64,000 nucleotides of DNA from an uncultured Johnsonella sp. (GTDB lineage Bacteria; Bacillota; Clostridia; Lachnospirales; Lachnospiraceae), in NCBI GenBank assembly GCA_937927235.1, contig CALBCM010000012.1, forward strand, positions 1 through 64,000, read 5' to 3'. The notes beneath the pieces are model-generated. The model did not search any database, was not told the origin of the DNA, and saw nothing but the letters and a program-made list of their open reading frames with translations. Both the position numbers and the translations under genes were made by a program. Positions 8,671-16,508 of the stretch are shown piece after piece. The stretch's first letter is position 1. Every line of letters begins with the position of its first letter.

Positions 8671-9950
8671 ACAAGTTTTGCCTCAGCAACAATAAAGTCA
8701 ACAGCTTCCTGTAATTTAAGATTTTCCATTACATTATCACCATTTACTTTTCTGAACTGTTCAACTTCCATTTTATAATCCTTGGCAAGCTTTTCGATTT
8801 CTTCTTCAACTCTTTCCTTGCTTACTTCTATATTTTCAGCTTTAACTATAGCCTCAAGTACAAGGCTGGTTTTAATGCTCTTCAATGCTCTTTCTTTCAT
8901 CTGTTCTCTTAAGCCTTCTACTGTAGTGCCAGTGTACTGCATATACTGCTCGAAGGTTAAGCCCTGACCCGAAAGATTGCTTGAAATATTATTAATATAA
9001 TTCTGCAATAATTTATTAGCCTGTGTTTCCACCATAGGCTCGGGAATTTCAAGCGCTGTATTCTCAATCACCTTATTAATGACCGTATTTTCATTTTCAT
9101 AAGCTGCACTTTTTTTCTTTGCCTCGCTAAGCTTATTTTTCAAGTCTGCCTTGTATTCATCAAGGGTTTCAAACTCACTGATTTCACTTGCAAATTCATC
9201 ATCAAGCTCAGGCAGCTCTTTCTTTTTTATCTCTTTAATCTTAACTGTAAACACTGCCGGCTTTCCGGCAAGCTCTTTAGCATGATAATTTTCCGGAAAA
9301 GCAACATTTATATCAAACTCTTCACCGAGGCTGTGATTTTTAACCTGCTCTTCAAAGCCTGCTATAAAAGAGCCTGAGCCTATTACCAGCGGATAATCCT
9401 CAGCTTTTCCGCCTTCAAAGCTTACACCGTCAATCCTGCCGTCAAAATCTATAAGCAGATTATCTCCGTCTTCAACTGGTCTATCATCTACCGTTATAAG
9501 TCTTGCATTTCTATCTTGTTCTTTCTTAAGAGCCTGCTCTATATCTTCCTCACTTACCTCTTCATCGGCTCTTTTTACTTCAACTCCTTTATATTGACCA
9601 AGTATGACTTCAGGCTTTACCGCTACTGTAGCGGTATAAACAAAGTCCTTTCCCTTGCCGATTTCCTTGATACCAATTTCAGGATTTGACACTATATCCA
9701 AGCCTGATTCTTCTACTGCATCAGCGTAGGTTTTATCCAATATTATATCTGTAGCATCCTTGTATAAAGTGTTTCCGTAAAATTTTTCAACCATATCCCT
9801 GGGGACCTTTCCCTTTCTAAAGCCGGGAACGCTGAATTTGTTTTTATTTTTTTGGAATGACTCATTAAGTGCTTTTTCAAATTCCTGTGCACTAACCGTT
9901 ATGGTCAGCTTTGCCATATTTTTCTCTAAATTTTCAACCTGTAAGCTCAT
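8667..9950 (-). CDS. tig: Trigger factor
   Basis: A 427-residue ribosome-associated chaperone and peptidyl-prolyl isomerase that meets nascent chains at the exit tunnel. The N-terminal ribosome-binding domain has the signature GFRKGKVP (about residues 44-51). An FKBP-like PPIase domain follows at about 160-240, then a helical C-terminal chaperone domain. AAGGAG precedes the ATG by 12 bases, a long spacing. It is first in the tig-clpP-clpX-lon order and has its own promoter at 10167-10195 and a leader of about 210 bases with candidate RNA structure. Confidence 0.95.
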   Translation of the reverse strand: MSLQVENLEKNMAKLTITVSAQEFEKALNESFQKNKNKFSVPGFRKGKVPRDMVEKFYGNTLYKDATDIILDKTYADAVEESGLDIVSNPEIGIKEIGKGKDFVYTATVAVKPEVILGQYKGVEVKRADEEVSEEDIEQALKKEQDRNARLITVDDRPVEDGDNLLIDFDGRIDGVSFEGGKAEDYPLVIGSGSFIAGFEEQVKNHSLGEEFDINVAFPENYHAKELAGKPAVFTVKIKEIKKKELPELDDEFASEISEFETLDEYKADLKNKLSEAKKKSAAYENENTVINKVIENTALEIPEPMVETQANKLLQNYINNISSNLSGQGLTFEQYMQYTGTTVEGLREQMKERALKSIKTSLVLEAIVKAENIEVSKERVEEEIEKLAKDYKMEVEQFRKVNGDNVMENLKLQEAVDFIVAEAKLV

Positions 9951-10265
9951 CTTTTTATAATTCTCCTTAATAATCTGCTCTGTCTTTGCTGCATATATAA
10001 AGCGGACCTTGGCAATCCGCTTTGTTATTTGCTTATGAACCGCTGTCAGCTGCTTTATCTGTCAGTAAAAGTTTCAGCTCCTGCTGATACAGGCAATTCC
10101 CCCGTACTCACTCTTAAAGCTTTGTACCTTTAAAATGAAGAATTGCCTGCGTCGGTTCAAAAGGGTATTATAACATAAGTAAGATTGGCATTCAAGAAAA
10201 TTTTTAACTGCCCAAAGCTGCCAAGCTACTGTCTCCAGTTGCAATAAAGGCAAAGCCTGCCGATT
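9951..10265 (-). promoter_or_regulatory. tig promoter and long structured leader
   Basis: TTGAAT (10190-10195), a 17-base spacer and TATAAT (10167-10172) form a strong promoter, placing the transcript start near 10160. The leader opens with GAACCGACGCAGG. That GAACCG (10153-10158) can pair with a distal CGGTTC (10037-10042), enclosing the stem at 10090-10149. A hairpin with arms AAAGCGGA and TCCGCTTT lies at about 9997-10026, followed by an AT-rich run. No gene is seen here apart from a 15-codon ORF without a ribosome binding site. Confidence 0.65.
10090..10160 (-). ncRNA. Candidate structured RNA element at the 5' end of the tig leader (copy A)
   Basis: A perfect 10-bp inverted repeat (10090-10099 with 10140-10149) encloses a smaller hairpin with arms TTAAAG and CTTTAA around an 8-base loop (10114-10133). 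The 5' flank GAACCGACGCAGG matches copy B at 8656-8670 in 13 of 15 aligned positions. The outer stems of the two copies differ but each pairs perfectly. Function unknown. Confidence 0.5.
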
Positions 10266-11369
10266 TTAGCCTGCAAGCTCTTTATCAGCCTTTTTCAGGC
10301 ATTCCAGCATGGTTTCAAAGTCCTTGTTTAAATTTATTCTGACATAATTTATACCTAAGCCGTCATAGCCCTCACAGGTAACGACCCTTATGCCATTTCT
10401 AATCAAAACCTTCTCAAGATTTATGCTCTCATCTTCAACATAATACAGACATATAGGCACTGAATCATCCGTGCAGGAGGTTTTAATTGCAGCAAGGTTT
10501 TCTCTTATTACAGGCTTCTGCTTCCTTGATTGGCTTTTTGCGAACTCTGCCCAGCCCGAATTTATAACCTGCTCTGCAATATATGCACTGAAGCTTGTAA
10601 CCGCAAACGGTATTTTAACCTTATTAAAAATTTTTATAAAATCTTCTCCGGCAATTAAATATCCAAGTCTTATACCAGCAGCACCGAGTCCCTTTGAGAG
10701 AGTTCTTGCAACTGCGAGATTATCATACCTGCCTATAAGTGAAATCGCACTGTTGCTGTCTTCCATATAATCTCCATAAGCCTCGTCTATACATACAAAG
10801 GAATTATTCTTTTTTGCCGCAATAATAATTTCCTCAAGCTCTGCTATAGGAAAGACCTGTCCGGTAGGATTATTTGGATTATCTATATAAATATAGGCAT
10901 CGGGAGTTTCATTTACCGCTTTAACAAAATTCTTTACTTCAAATTTAAAATCCGCTTCTTTCTTCAATAATACAGGCTTATAAACCGCTTCATAAATGTG
11001 AAAGTCATCAATCACCGCAGTAAATTGAGGAGCCGTACCTATGACCTTTTTGCCTTTATACATAAAAACTCTGTTTAATGAAAATAAAGCTTCAATGGAG
11101 CCGCAGGTAAGGCTTATATTACTTTCTTTAAGTGCTGCTATATTTGAAAATCTTTTGATGACAGCCTGTTTTACCTTATCATCTGAATGAGGATAGGCAT
11201 CAAGTGTTTTAAATATTTCATTCTCAATTTTTATTTTAGGACTAAATCCATAAGGATTCTGACCTAAGGAGCAGTCTACAATAAAGCTCTCATCGGAAAG
11301 ATGCTCTGAATAATCATTTTTTGCAAGATTTAATAATACTTCACTAATATCATACATAATTGCCACCAT
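10266..11369 (-). CDS. Aminotransferase class I/II, HisC/CobD-like
   Basis: A PLP-dependent fold-type I aminotransferase of about 367 residues, resembling histidinol-phosphate and threonine-phosphate enzymes. Visible are an N-terminal CSLGQNPYG, the substrate-side DNPNNPTGQ, the PLP-binding DEAYGDY and the Schiff-base lysine motif TLSKGLGAAGIRLGY. The ATG overlaps the upstream transporter stop as TAATG; a second in-frame ATG four codons later has GGTGG in front and may be the real start. No histidine or cobalamin genes are nearby, so the substrate is open. Coupling to the YkvI-like transporter suggests a shared amino acid or related substrate. Confidence 0.8.
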   Translation of the reverse strand: MVAIMYDISEVLLNLAKNDYSEHLSDESFIVDCSLGQNPYGFSPKIKIENEIFKTLDAYPHSDDKVKQAVIKRFSNIAALKESNISLTCGSIEALFSLNRVFMYKGKKVIGTAPQFTAVIDDFHIYEAVYKPVLLKKEADFKFEVKNFVKAVNETPDAYIYIDNPNNPTGQVFPIAELEEIIIAAKKNNSFVCIDEAYGDYMEDSNSAISLIGRYDNLAVARTLSKGLGAAGIRLGYLIAGEDFIKIFNKVKIPFAVTSFSAYIAEQVINSGWAEFAKSQSRKQKPVIRENLAAIKTSCTDDSVPICLYYVEDESINLEKVLIRNGIRVVTCEGYDGLGINYVRINLNKDFETMLECLKKADKELAG

Positions 11370-12493
11370 TAAGCCTTTCTTTTTTCTATTTCCTGCATTT
11401 CTTCAAAACCGGTTTTGCCCTCTGCTTTCAGCTTGAAGATTTTAACAACTATAAATACCATCATTGCTATTCCTATATAACCTGTGTAAGGGTAAATAGT
11501 GCCTACAAGAGTACCGAAATCAAATTGACCTCCGATTAATCCAAGTATTGTAATTACTAAAGCTACCCATTTAAATTTAGGGTCGCTGTCCTGTGCTATT
11601 CTATTTGAGCACATCCACAGCAAAGGAGTGGCTGTTGAAAAGATGCCTAAGAGCAATACCACTGAAAATAACTTTCCAATCATAGGATGTATCTGGTCTG
11701 CAAGGTAAAGTGTAGGTATATTCTTACTGAAAGCCGCCTCAGCCTGCGCCAGCATAGCAAAATACATTACTCCGGCTGAAAGCATCAGGAAAATTCCGCC
11801 AAGCACGCCGCCCCAGAAGGTGTCCTTTTCATTTTCAGCAGTCGCTCCAAGCCCTCCGAGAAAGCCGGCAAGCACTGAAACATTATAGGCGGTGTATAAA
11901 AAGCCAGCAAGGACAGCATTTGGAGCAGGCTTTTTAAAGGCAGCTCCGGCAGTTTTTAAATATTCAAGTGACGCAGGAAGATTATGCAAATTGCTGATTA
12001 AGCTTATAAGCCCTACTGAAATAGTGAATACTATAATGACAGGTCCTATATTGCCTATTACATTTGAAAGTTTTTTCAGCCCCAGGGACACTGTAACATA
12101 AGCGAGCACCGCCATCACCACTCTGCCCACATAGGGATTAAACCCGTAGTATTCGGACATTGTAGCGCCTGATCCTGAAATCATTACTACGAATACCGCA
12201 AAGAAGAAAAGCGGAACAAAATACTCCAATACGGTTCCTAAGGTTTTTCCGAAATAAAAAGTGAACATTTTCATAGTATCTTTAGGCTTCACAAGACGTC
12301 CTCTGTTTAAAAACTCCGCACCGATAAATGAAAACAAAACCATTGCTATGATAATTCCTATAATCCCAATAATACCGTAATATGAAAAAAACTGCAAAAT
12401 CTCCTGTCCAGTCGCAAAGCCTGAGCCTATTATGGTCGCAATATAGGAGCCGGCAAGGATTACTATTGTTTTTACACTGAATTTTTTATTCAT
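11369..12493 (-). CDS. YkvI-family membrane transporter (LeuT-like fold)
   Basis: A 374-residue integral membrane protein with about ten hydrophobic segments. The first helix has GSYIATIIGSGFATGQEIL, whose unwound GSGFATGQE centre is typical of COG3949/YkvI proteins in the APC superfamily. A short charged C-terminal tail follows the last segment. Substrates of this family are poorly defined; amino acid transport is inferred from fold and from overlap with the aminotransferase gene. GGGGG precedes the ATG by six bases. Its promoter lies at 12683-12711, and a repeat-rich leader of about 180 bases separates the two. Confidence 0.8.
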   Translation of the reverse strand: MNKKFSVKTIVILAGSYIATIIGSGFATGQEILQFFSYYGIIGIIGIIIAMVLFSFIGAEFLNRGRLVKPKDTMKMFTFYFGKTLGTVLEYFVPLFFFAVFVVMISGSGATMSEYYGFNPYVGRVVMAVLAYVTVSLGLKKLSNVIGNIGPVIIVFTISVGLISLISNLHNLPASLEYLKTAGAAFKKPAPNAVLAGFLYTAYNVSVLAGFLGGLGATAENEKDTFWGGVLGGIFLMLSAGVMYFAMLAQAEAAFSKNIPTLYLADQIHPMIGKLFSVVLLLGIFSTATPLLWMCSNRIAQDSDPKFKWVALVITILGLIGGQFDFGTLVGTIYPYTGYIGIAMMVFIVVKIFKLKAEGKTGFEEMQEIEKRKA

Positions 12494-12569
12494 AAATTTA
12501 CCCCCTGATTTTATATTTTTATTAAATAAAGGTAATTAAAGCATTTATTTAATAAATTCTAAATAAATT

Positions 12570-12592
12570 CTAAATTGCTGTCAGCAATTTAG
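12570..12592. repeat. 23-bp palindrome in the YkvI-like leader
   Basis: Arms CTAAATTGCTG and CAGCAATTTAG are perfect 11-bp inverted repeats around one central base. It could be an operator for a dimeric repressor or, as RNA, a hairpin in the leader. It lies about 80 bases from the start codon of the YkvI-like gene. Confidence 0.7.
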
Positions 12593-12596
12593 AAAT

Positions 12597-12677
12597 CATA
12601 TATTAATGCCTAAAGACATTAATCATATATTAATACCTAAAGGCATTAATCATATATTAATACTTAAAAGCATTAAT
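12597..12677. repeat. Three 27-bp tandem repeats, each self-complementary
   Basis: Units begin at 12597, 12624 and 12651, and a partial fourth runs into the -10 box. Each contains ATTAAT ... ATTAAT arms flanking a variable CTAAAG core, so the leader RNA could form three successive hairpins. Units differ by two to four bases, mostly near the core. No spacers separate them, so this is not a CRISPR. Confidence 0.8.
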
Positions 12678-12720
12678 CATATATTATAGCTATAATAGCT
12701 ACAAAATGCAATATCCATTC

Positions 12721-12749
12721 TTGCAATCATAGAAAGTAAATGTTATACT
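12721..12749 (+). promoter_or_regulatory. typA promoter
   Basis: TTGCAA and TATACT are separated by 17 bases, about 75 bases before the typA start codon. The leftward promoter of the YkvI-like gene starts only ten bases away, so the two promoters are back to back. Confidence 0.6.
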
Positions 12750-12824
12750 TTATAGCCGGATTAAAAGGTTTTATTTGCAAAAATATATAGGGCTTAAAAG
12801 AGAAGAACGGAGAGAAATTTTTTA

Positions 12825-14657
12825 ATGAAAAGAGAAGATGTAAGAAATATTGCTATAATCGCCCATGTTGACCATGGAAAAACCACTCTTGTAGACCAGC
12901 TTCTAAGACAAAGCGGTATATTCAGAGAAAATCAGGAAGTTGTGGAAAGAGTAATGGATTCAAACGATATAGAGCGTGAAAGAGGAATTACCATCCTTTC
13001 AAAGAATACTGCGGTAAGCTTTAAGGATATAAAAATAAATATAATAGACACACCCGGACATGCAGACTTTGGTGGTGAGGTCGAGCGTGTCTTAAAAATG
13101 GTAAATGGAGTTATCCTGGTAGTAGATGCTTATGAGGGAACAATGCCTCAGACCAAGTTCGTCTTAAGAAAGGCTTTGGAATTAAATCTTGACCTGATAT
13201 GTCTTATAAATAAATGCGACAGAGAACAGGCGAGAGTTAAAGAGGCTGTAGATGAGGTGCTTGAGCTTCTTATGGAGCTGGATGCAAATGAAAAGCAGCT
13301 TGACTGCCCCTTTATCTTTGCAAGTGCAAGAGCAGGCTGGGCAAGATATGCTGTTGATGATGACAATAATGATATGACTCCTTTATTTGAAACTATAATA
13401 AAAAGTATAGCTCCGCCTGAGGGCAATCCCGATATGGGTACTCAGCTTCTTATAAGCACTATAGATTATAATGAATATGTAGGCAGAATAGGCATAGGCA
13501 AAGTTGATAACGGAAGTATTAAGGTCAATCAGGAGCTTTTGCTCTTAAATCACCATGAGTCTGACAGACAAAAAAAAGTCAAGGTCGGAAGGCTTTATCA
13601 ATTTCAGGGGCTTACCAGAGTTGAGGTAAATGAAGCAGGTATAGGCGATATAGTTGCAGTATCAGGTATAGAGGGCATACATATAGGAGATACTCTTGCC
13701 TCTCCTGAAAATCCTGAAGCTATTCCTTTCCAGCAAATATCAGAGCCTACTATCTCAATGAATTTCATGGTAAATGATTCTCCGCTCGCAGGTCTTGAGG
13801 GTAAATATGTAACCTCAAGAAATCTAAGGGATAGACTCTTTAAAGAGCTGAACACAGACGTAAGCTTAAGAGTGGAAGAAACGGATTCATCCGATTGCTT
13901 CAAGGTATCGGGCAGAGGAGAGCTGCACCTTTCGGTATTAATTGAAAACATGAGAAGGGAGGGCTTTGAATTTGCGGTAAGCAAGGCTGAGGTAATTTAT
14001 AAAACCGATGAAAGAAACAGAAGGCTTGAGCCTATGGAAATAGCTTATGTAGATGTTCCGGACGAGTTTTCAGGCAACGTCATCCAAAAGCTTACTTCAA
14101 GAAAGGGTGAGCTTCAGGGTATGAGCCCGAATCATGACGGTTATACAAGGCTTGAGTTTTCCATACCCTCAAGAGGGCTTATAGGCTATAGGGGGGAATT
14201 TTTAACGGACACTAAGGGAAACGGTATTTTAAATACCGAATATGACGGCTACGGTCCTTATAAAGGAGATTTATTTTACAGGAAAACCGGCTCTCTTATC
14301 TCCTTTGAAAGCGGAGAGTCAATTACTTACGGGCTTTTTAATGCACAGGAAAGAGGAATACTTTTTATAGGTCCCGGAGAAAAGGTATATGCAGGCATGG
14401 TAATCGGTCAAAATGCCAAAGCCGAAGATGTGGAAATTAATGTATGCAAAACCAAAAAACTTACCAATACACGTGCTTCAGGCTCTGACGAGGCATTAAG
14501 ACTTGTGCCGCCTAAAATCATGAGTCTTGAAAAAGCACTGGAATTTATAGACACCGACGAGCTTCTTGAAGTTACTCCCAAGCATCTCAGAATCAGAAAA
14601 AAGATACTTGATGCCACCTTCAGAAAAAGATCCGCAATGAAATCAAAGGTAAATTAA
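12825..14657 (+). CDS. typA: Translational GTPase TypA/BipA
   Basis: A 610-residue EF-G-like GTPase that binds the ribosome and supports growth under stress and low temperature and 50S assembly. It has the G1 motif AHVDHGKTTL, switch I RERGITILSKN, G3 DTPGHADF and G4 NKCD, followed by domains II, III, V and the BipA-specific C-terminal domain (SGSDEALRLVPP). GGAGAG precedes the ATG. It is one of few rightward genes here and stands alone, between the YkvI-like gene and convergent aroA. Confidence 0.96.
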   Translation: MKREDVRNIAIIAHVDHGKTTLVDQLLRQSGIFRENQEVVERVMDSNDIERERGITILSKNTAVSFKDIKINIIDTPGHADFGGEVERVLKMVNGVILVVDAYEGTMPQTKFVLRKALELNLDLICLINKCDREQARVKEAVDEVLELLMELDANEKQLDCPFIFASARAGWARYAVDDDNNDMTPLFETIIKSIAPPEGNPDMGTQLLISTIDYNEYVGRIGIGKVDNGSIKVNQELLLLNHHESDRQKKVKVGRLYQFQGLTRVEVNEAGIGDIVAVSGIEGIHIGDTLASPENPEAIPFQQISEPTISMNFMVNDSPLAGLEGKYVTSRNLRDRLFKELNTDVSLRVEETDSSDCFKVSGRGELHLSVLIENMRREGFEFAVSKAEVIYKTDERNRRLEPMEIAYVDVPDEFSGNVIQKLTSRKGELQGMSPNHDGYTRLEFSIPSRGLIGYRGEFLTDTKGNGILNTEYDGYGPYKGDLFYRKTGSLISFESGESITYGLFNAQERGILFIGPGEKVYAGMVIGQNAKAEDVEINVCKTKKLTNTRASGSDEALRLVPPKIMSLEKALEFIDTDELLEVTPKHLRIRKKILDATFRKRSAMKSKVN

Positions 14658-14705
14658 TTACACAATTATCCATAGCGGTATTATCCATAGCGCTGCTGCA
14701 AAAAA

Positions 14706-14749
14706 ATAAAATACAACAGGCATGCTGTTTCAGCTCTGTTGTATTTTAT
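14706..14749. terminator. Bidirectional terminator between typA and aroA
   Basis: Perfect 14-bp arms (14706-14719 with 14736-14749) enclose a 16-base loop. A-rich and T-rich flanks on both sides make it usable by both convergent genes. The aroA stop codon lies inside the right arm. Confidence 0.8.
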
Positions 14750-16041
14750 TTTAGAAATATTTTTTTAATATCAGTATAAAATTCAGGATAGGATACATCC
14801 ACGCATTCCCTGCCCTTAATCTTTATTTTTCCATCAAGTGCAAGATTTAATACGGCAAAGGTCATCGCTATGCGGTGGTCATTATATGAATCAATTTCAG
14901 CCGCATGAAGCTTCTTCTCTCCCTTTATTATCATACCGTCCTCCACTTCAGTAATATCCGCTCCGAGCTTTGCAAGCTCACTGCACATAACCTTGATTCT
15001 GTCGGACTCTTTGACCTTAAGCTCAGAGGCTTCCCTAATCACAGTTTTTCCTTCAGCAAAGCAGGCTACAGCACATATAATCGGAATTTCATCTATAAGT
15101 GAAGGAATTATCTCGCCTTCAATTCTTATGCCGTGAAGCTTGGAGCTTTTAATTTCAATATCAGCATAAGGTTCCGTATCCAAATTATGGATTTCAAGCA
15201 GATTTATTTTTGCTCCCATTTCTCTAAACACTCTTATAACCCCGTCGCGTGTAGGATTAATGCCTACATTTTTAATAATAAGGTGCAGTCCCGGCATAAT
15301 CAGTGCAGCTGCCATAAAATAGGCGGCAGAGGATATATCACCCGGAACCGTCATAGCCTGAGCATAAAGTCTGTTACATCCCGAAACAGATGCGAAGTAA
15401 GCACTGCCGAGTCTTCCGGTCCAAATGTCTACCCCAAAGCCTTTAAGCATTATCTCACTGTGGTTTCTTGAGAGTCTGGGCTCTGACACTGTGGTTTTTC
15501 CCTCAGCATAAATCCCGGCAAAAAGTATGGCGGACTTCACCTGCGCACTTGCAATTTTTGAAAAATAATCAATTCCTTTTAAAGGTCTTCCCTTTATATA
15601 AAGAGGAAGATGGGCACCGTCAGGTGAATTTATCTTTGCTCCCATAAGAATCAAGGGCTCTATAATCCTCTTCATCGGTCTGGCTTTAAGAGAAGCATCG
15701 CCGGTTAAAATACAGTTAAAGCCGGAAGCACTTAGGATGCCGCTTAAAAGCCTTGCTGTAGTGCCGCTGTTTTGGCAGTTAAGTGTTTTTTCAGGTTCAG
15801 AAAGCAGGCTAAGCCCTTTCCCTGTTATAACCGCTTCATCCTTTTCTAGCTTTATCTCGGCTCCTATGGCTCGAAGGCAGCCGAGCGTACTTAAGCAGTC
15901 TTTGCAGAGTGAAACTCCTTTTATTCGTGAAATCCCCTGTGCAACTGAAGCAAGAATCAATGCTCGGTGAGAAATTGATTTGTCACCGGGAATTGAAGTG
16001 ATGAGTATATTTTTTAATTGCTTTTTGATATAATTATTCAT
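14746..16041 (-). CDS. aroA: 3-phosphoshikimate 1-carboxyvinyltransferase (EPSP synthase)
   Basis: Joins PEP to shikimate 3-phosphate in the sixth step of the shikimate pathway. The 431-residue protein has the N-terminal PGDKSISHRA with substrate lysine 21, the NSGTTARLLSG loop, an internal SLIDEIPII that holds the catalytic aspartate, KVKESDRI and the C-terminal DHRIAMTF. No other aromatic genes are close, so it is an isolated pathway member. It lies 19 bases downstream of a small membrane protein gene and lacks a strong ribosome binding site, which suggests coupling. Confidence 0.95.
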   Translation of the reverse strand: MNNYIKKQLKNILITSIPGDKSISHRALILASVAQGISRIKGVSLCKDCLSTLGCLRAIGAEIKLEKDEAVITGKGLSLLSEPEKTLNCQNSGTTARLLSGILSASGFNCILTGDASLKARPMKRIIEPLILMGAKINSPDGAHLPLYIKGRPLKGIDYFSKIASAQVKSAILFAGIYAEGKTTVSEPRLSRNHSEIMLKGFGVDIWTGRLGSAYFASVSGCNRLYAQAMTVPGDISSAAYFMAAALIMPGLHLIIKNVGINPTRDGVIRVFREMGAKINLLEIHNLDTEPYADIEIKSSKLHGIRIEGEIIPSLIDEIPIICAVACFAEGKTVIREASELKVKESDRIKVMCSELAKLGADITEVEDGMIIKGEKKLHAAEIDSYNDHRIAMTFAVLNLALDGKIKIKGRECVDVSYPEFYTDIKKIFLK

Positions 16042-16060
16042 TTAATGTAATGCCTTTGCA

Positions 16061-16387
16061 CTATTTTTTGTCTTTGTCTTTTTTGCCGTAATAAAATCCT
16101 TTTTTTGTGTCTGAAGCCGTGTTTTTTTCGGTATTTGAACTGTTTTTATGTAAATTATTACTGCTGCTTTTGCCCTGAGTTTTTTTCTCAAGATTTTTCT
16201 TCGCAACCAGTCTTATTGAAAAAGAAAGTATAAAAGCTCCCAAAAAGAACAGCCCGAGAATTGAGGCTACACTAAAAGCATTATTATGTACATTATTATA
16301 AAGCACATAACTGTAAAGCATTCCTACCCCTGCACTGCCTGCCATTAAAAGCATATTTTTTTCAAAATCGTTTAATTTTTTAATCAT
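16061..16387 (-). CDS. Small two-helix membrane protein of unknown function
   Basis: A 108-residue protein with two predicted transmembrane segments (about residues 10-30 and 38-60) and a hydrophilic, Lys/Ser/Asn-rich tail ending KKDKDKK. AAGGAG sits six bases before the ATG. I do not recognise the family. It lies directly upstream of aroA and downstream of a terminator, so the two may form a short transcription unit. Confidence 0.65.
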   Translation of the reverse strand: MIKKLNDFEKNMLLMAGSAGVGMLYSYVLYNNVHNNAFSVASILGLFFLGAFILSFSIRLVAKKNLEKKTQGKSSSNNLHKNSSNTEKNTASDTKKGFYYGKKDKDKK

Positions 16388-16424
16388 GTTTCTCCTTTAT
16401 ATCTAAAACTTATTTTTATATGGT

Positions 16425-16465
16425 AAAACCGGCATCAAAAAGTCGAAGCGCAATTTTGATGCCGG
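16425..16465 (-). terminator. Terminator after the POT transporter gene
   Basis: Perfect 12-bp arms CCGGCATCAAAA and TTTTGATGCCGG (16429-16440, 16454-16465) are followed on the minus strand by TTTTACC. It lies about 45 bases after the transporter stop codon. Confidence 0.8.
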
Positions 16466-16508
16466 CAATTTTGGAAATCAGTGCAAAGCAGTAATTTATT
16501 GTTATATT

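Larger units (their letters stand above)
12494..12824. promoter_or_regulatory. Divergent promoter region between the YkvI-like gene and typA
   Basis: This stretch has no gene. It holds the leftward promoter TTGCAT-17-TATAAT (12683-12711) and the rightward promoter TTGCAA-17-TATACT (12721-12749). The leftward leader carries three 27-bp tandem repeats (12597-12677) and a near-perfect palindrome (12570-12592). An 11-bp direct repeat AATAAATTCTA also occurs twice just left of the palindrome. Confidence 0.75.

Noticed and set aside
9947..9994. 15-codon ORF overlapping the tig start
   Set aside because: It ends in ATGA overlap with tig but has no ribosome binding site, so chance is likely.
12597..12677. 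CRISPR array
   Set aside because: Units are contiguous with no spacers and only three in number.
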